Source: Balanoglossus misakiensis (Eukaryota > Hemichordata). Taken from it: a stretch of 64,000 nt of DNA. Location: NCBI GenBank assembly GCA_040954595.2, contig CM082596.2, positions 10,726,001 to 10,790,000 of the forward strand. The letters run 5' to 3'. The translations under genes were made by a program, and so were the position numbers. Under the pieces are notes generated by a model, which searched no databases, had not been told where the DNA came from, and saw only the letters and a program-made list of their open reading frames with translations. Below, piece by piece: positions 61,801 through 64,000 of the stretch (position 1 is the stretch's first letter; each line of letters opens with the position of its first letter).

Positions 61801-63750
61801 CAACAAATTGTCATTTTTGGACTATTTTCGTGAGCCGTAACCCATGATTTTTTTCAAAAAAATGCAGAAATTTAGAACTTTCGCAAAGTCGAAAAATTTT
61901 CATTTTTGGACGATTTTCGTGAGCCGTAACCCATGATTTTTTTCAAAAAAATGCAGAAATTTAGAACTTTCGCAAAGTAGAAAAATTGGCATTTTTGGAC
62001 GATTTTCGTGAGCCGTGACCCATGATTTTTTTCAAAAAATGCAGAAATTTAGAACTTTTGCAAAGTCAAAAAATTGTCATTTTTGGACGATTTTCGTGAG
62101 CCGTAACCCATGATTTTTTTCAAAAAATGCAGAAATTTTGAACATTCGCAAAGTCGAAAAATTGTCATTTTAGAACGATTTTCGTGAGCCGTAACCCATG
62201 ATTTTGTCAAAAAATGCAGAAATTTTGAACTTTTGCAAAGTCGAAAAATTGGCATTTTTGGACGATTTTCGTGAGCCGTGACCCATGTTTTTTTTTTAAA
62301 AATGCAGAAATTTTGAATTTTCGCAAAGTAGAAAAATTGTCATTTTTGGACGATTTTCGTGAGCCGTAACCGTGATTTTTTTCAAAAAATGCAGAAATTT
62401 TGAACATTCGCAAAGTCGAAAAATTGTCATTTTAGAACGATTTTCGTGAGCCGTAACCCATGATTTTGTCAAAAAATGCAGAAATTTTGAACTTTTGCAA
62501 AGTCGAAAAATTGGCATTTTTGGACGATTTTCGTGAGCCGTGACCCATGTTTTTTTTTAAAAATGCAGAAATTTTGAATTTTCGCAAAGTAGAAAAATCG
62601 TCATTTTTGGACGATTTTCGTGAGCCGTAACCGTGATTTTTTTCAAAAAATGCAGAAATTTTGAACTTTTGCAAAGTCAAAAAATTTTCATTTTTGGACT
62701 ATTTTCGTGAGCCGTGACCCATGATTTTTTTCAACAAATGCAGAAATTTAGAACTTTTGCAAAGTCAAAAAATTTTCATTTTTGGACTATTTTCGTGAGC
62801 CGTAACCCATGATTTTTTTCAAAAAATGCAGAAATTTAGAACTTTTGCAAAGTCAAAAAATTGTCATTTTGGAATATTTTCGTGAGCCGTAACCCATGAT
62901 TTTTTTCAAAAAATGCAGAAATTTTGAACTTTCGCAAAGTCGAAAAAATGTCATTTTTGGACGATTTTCGTGAGCCGTAACCCATGATTTTTTTCAAAAA
63001 ATGCAGAAATTTTGAATGTTCGCAAAGTAGAAAAATTGTCATTTTTAGACGATTTTCGTGAGCCTTGACCAATGATTTTTTTCAAAAAATGCAGAAATTT
63101 AGAAGTTTTGCAAAGTAGAAAAATTGTCATTTTTGGACGATTTTCGTGAGCCGTGACCCATGATTTTTTTCAAAAAATGCAGAAATTTAGAACTTTTGCA
63201 AAGTCAAAAAATTTTCATTTTTGAAATATTTTCGTGAGCCGTAACCCATGATTTTTTTCAAAAAATGCAGAAATTTTGAACTTTTGCAAAGTCGAAAAAT
63301 TGGCATTTTTGGACGATTTTCGTGAGCCGTGACCCATGTTTTTTTTTTAAAAATGCAGAAATTTTGAATTTTCGCAAAGTAGAAAAATTGTCATTTTTGG
63401 ACGATTTTCGTGAGCCGTAACCCATGATTTTTTTCAAAAAATGCAGAAATTTTGAACTTTTGCAAAGTCGAAAAATTGGCATTTTTGGACGATTTTCGTG
63501 AGCCGTAACCCATGATTTTTTTCAAAAAATGCATAAATTTTGAATTTTCGCAAAGTAGAAAAATCGTCATTTTTGGACGATTTTCGTGAGCCGTAACCCA
63601 TGATTTTTTTTTTCAAAAAATGCAGAAATTTTAAACTTTTGCAAAGTCGAAAAATTGGCATTTTTGGACGATTTTCGTGAGCCGTAACCCATGATTTTTT
63701 TCAAAAAAAGCAGAAATTTTGAACTTTTGCAAAGTCGAAAAATTGTCATT
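58850..63750. repeat. Satellite B higher-order blocks of 30 and 23 monomers
   Basis: The variant cataaattttgaattttcgc with aaaatcgtc occurs near 58866, 61508 and 63531. Offsets are about 2642 bp (30 monomers) and 2023 bp (23 monomers), with neighbouring variants in the same order. Confidence 0.8.
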
Positions 63751-64000
63751 TTAGGACGATTTTCGTGAGACGTAACCCATGATTTTTTTCAAAAAATGCA
63801 GAAATTTTGAACTTTCGCAAAGTCGAAAAATTGTCATTTTTGGACGATTTTCGTGAGCCGTAACCCATGATTTTTTTCAAAAAAATGCAGAAATTTAGAA
63901 CTTTCGCAAAGTCGAAAAATTTTCATTTTTGGACGATTTTCGTGAGCCGTAACCCATGATTTTTTTCAAAAAAATGCAGAAATTTAGAACTTTCGCAAAG

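Larger units (their letters stand above)
22046..64000. repeat. Satellite B, 88 bp monomer, ~475 copies, open to the right edge
   Basis: Consensus features in order: gacgattttcgtgagcc, gtaacccatga, a T7-C-A6 stretch, tgcagaaattttgaac, tttcgcaaagtcgaaaaatt, gtcatttttg. Counting the commonest form gives 88 bp. Monomers vary by substitution (gtaaccc/gtgaccc, tcgaaa/tagaaa/tcaaaa, gaactttcgc/gaatgttcgc/gaacattcgc) and in homopolymer length. Strong similarity continues to base 64000, so the array is longer than seen. No other element interrupts it. Blocks of many monomers are re-duplicated, giving higher-order repeats. All open frames inside are translations of the repeat and not genes. Confidence 0.97.

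Noticed and set aside
22663-63749. Over 100 minus-strand frames rich in KFKISAFFEKN-type sequence
   Set aside because: Every one is the 88 bp satellite read in rotating phases; there is no start signal or domain.
22046-64000. CRISPR-like array
   Set aside because: Units are contiguous with no unique spacers, and the context is eukaryotic satellite DNA.

Overview
The window is AT-rich eukaryotic DNA made of two satellite arrays flanking a roughly 16.5 kb island of dead mobile elements. I see no complete host gene. A marine invertebrate deuterostome (hemichordate, echinoderm or cephalochordate) fits best. The reasons are a Ty3/gypsy element with integrase upstream of reverse transcriptase (the Gmr1 type, known mainly from deuterostomes), a split-direct-repeat element of the Ngaro/PAT (DIRS-order) type, and a tRNA-derived SINE with a 'gtgtcctc..gcaaggcaa' body. 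This assignment is an inference. The satellite content suggests heterochromatin, perhaps pericentromeric or subtelomeric.

Layout. 1-5489: satellite A, monomers of about 176-198 bp in higher-order blocks (7-mer of 1332 bp, 12-mer of 2304 bp), running off the left edge. 5490-12150: repeat-derived, mostly non-coding DNA. It holds a composite repeat whose 3' module occurs three times (behind satellite A twice, behind a tRNA-like SINE head once), a near-perfect foldback MITE (9141-9483) and one weak candidate exon with a membrane segment (10358-10513). About 12540-17505: a degenerate Gmr1-like Ty3/gypsy retrotransposon. It keeps the end of its 5' LTR, a tRNA-Pro primer-binding site, a gag with SCAN-like capsid and CCHC knuckle, protease, integrase and part of reverse transcriptase. 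It has two frameshifts, a lost catalytic Asp and a 3' truncation. 17506-19265: short CCAAT-bearing tandem repeats, interrupted by an internally deleted Ngaro/PAT-like element (17686-19087) with A1-gag-B1A2-B2 architecture. 19266-22045: non-coding DNA with a hairpin, nested inverted repeats, a MITE with TTAA target duplications and a perfect palindrome. 22046-64000: satellite B, an 88 bp monomer repeated about 475 times to the right edge, with 12-, 16-, 23-, 30- and 37-monomer segmental duplications and a 100-N assembly gap.

There is no functioning gene set. The coding pieces are relics: Gag-Pol of one LTR element and the Gag start of one tyrosine-recombinase-type element. The many open frames inside both satellites are by-products of the repeat sequence.
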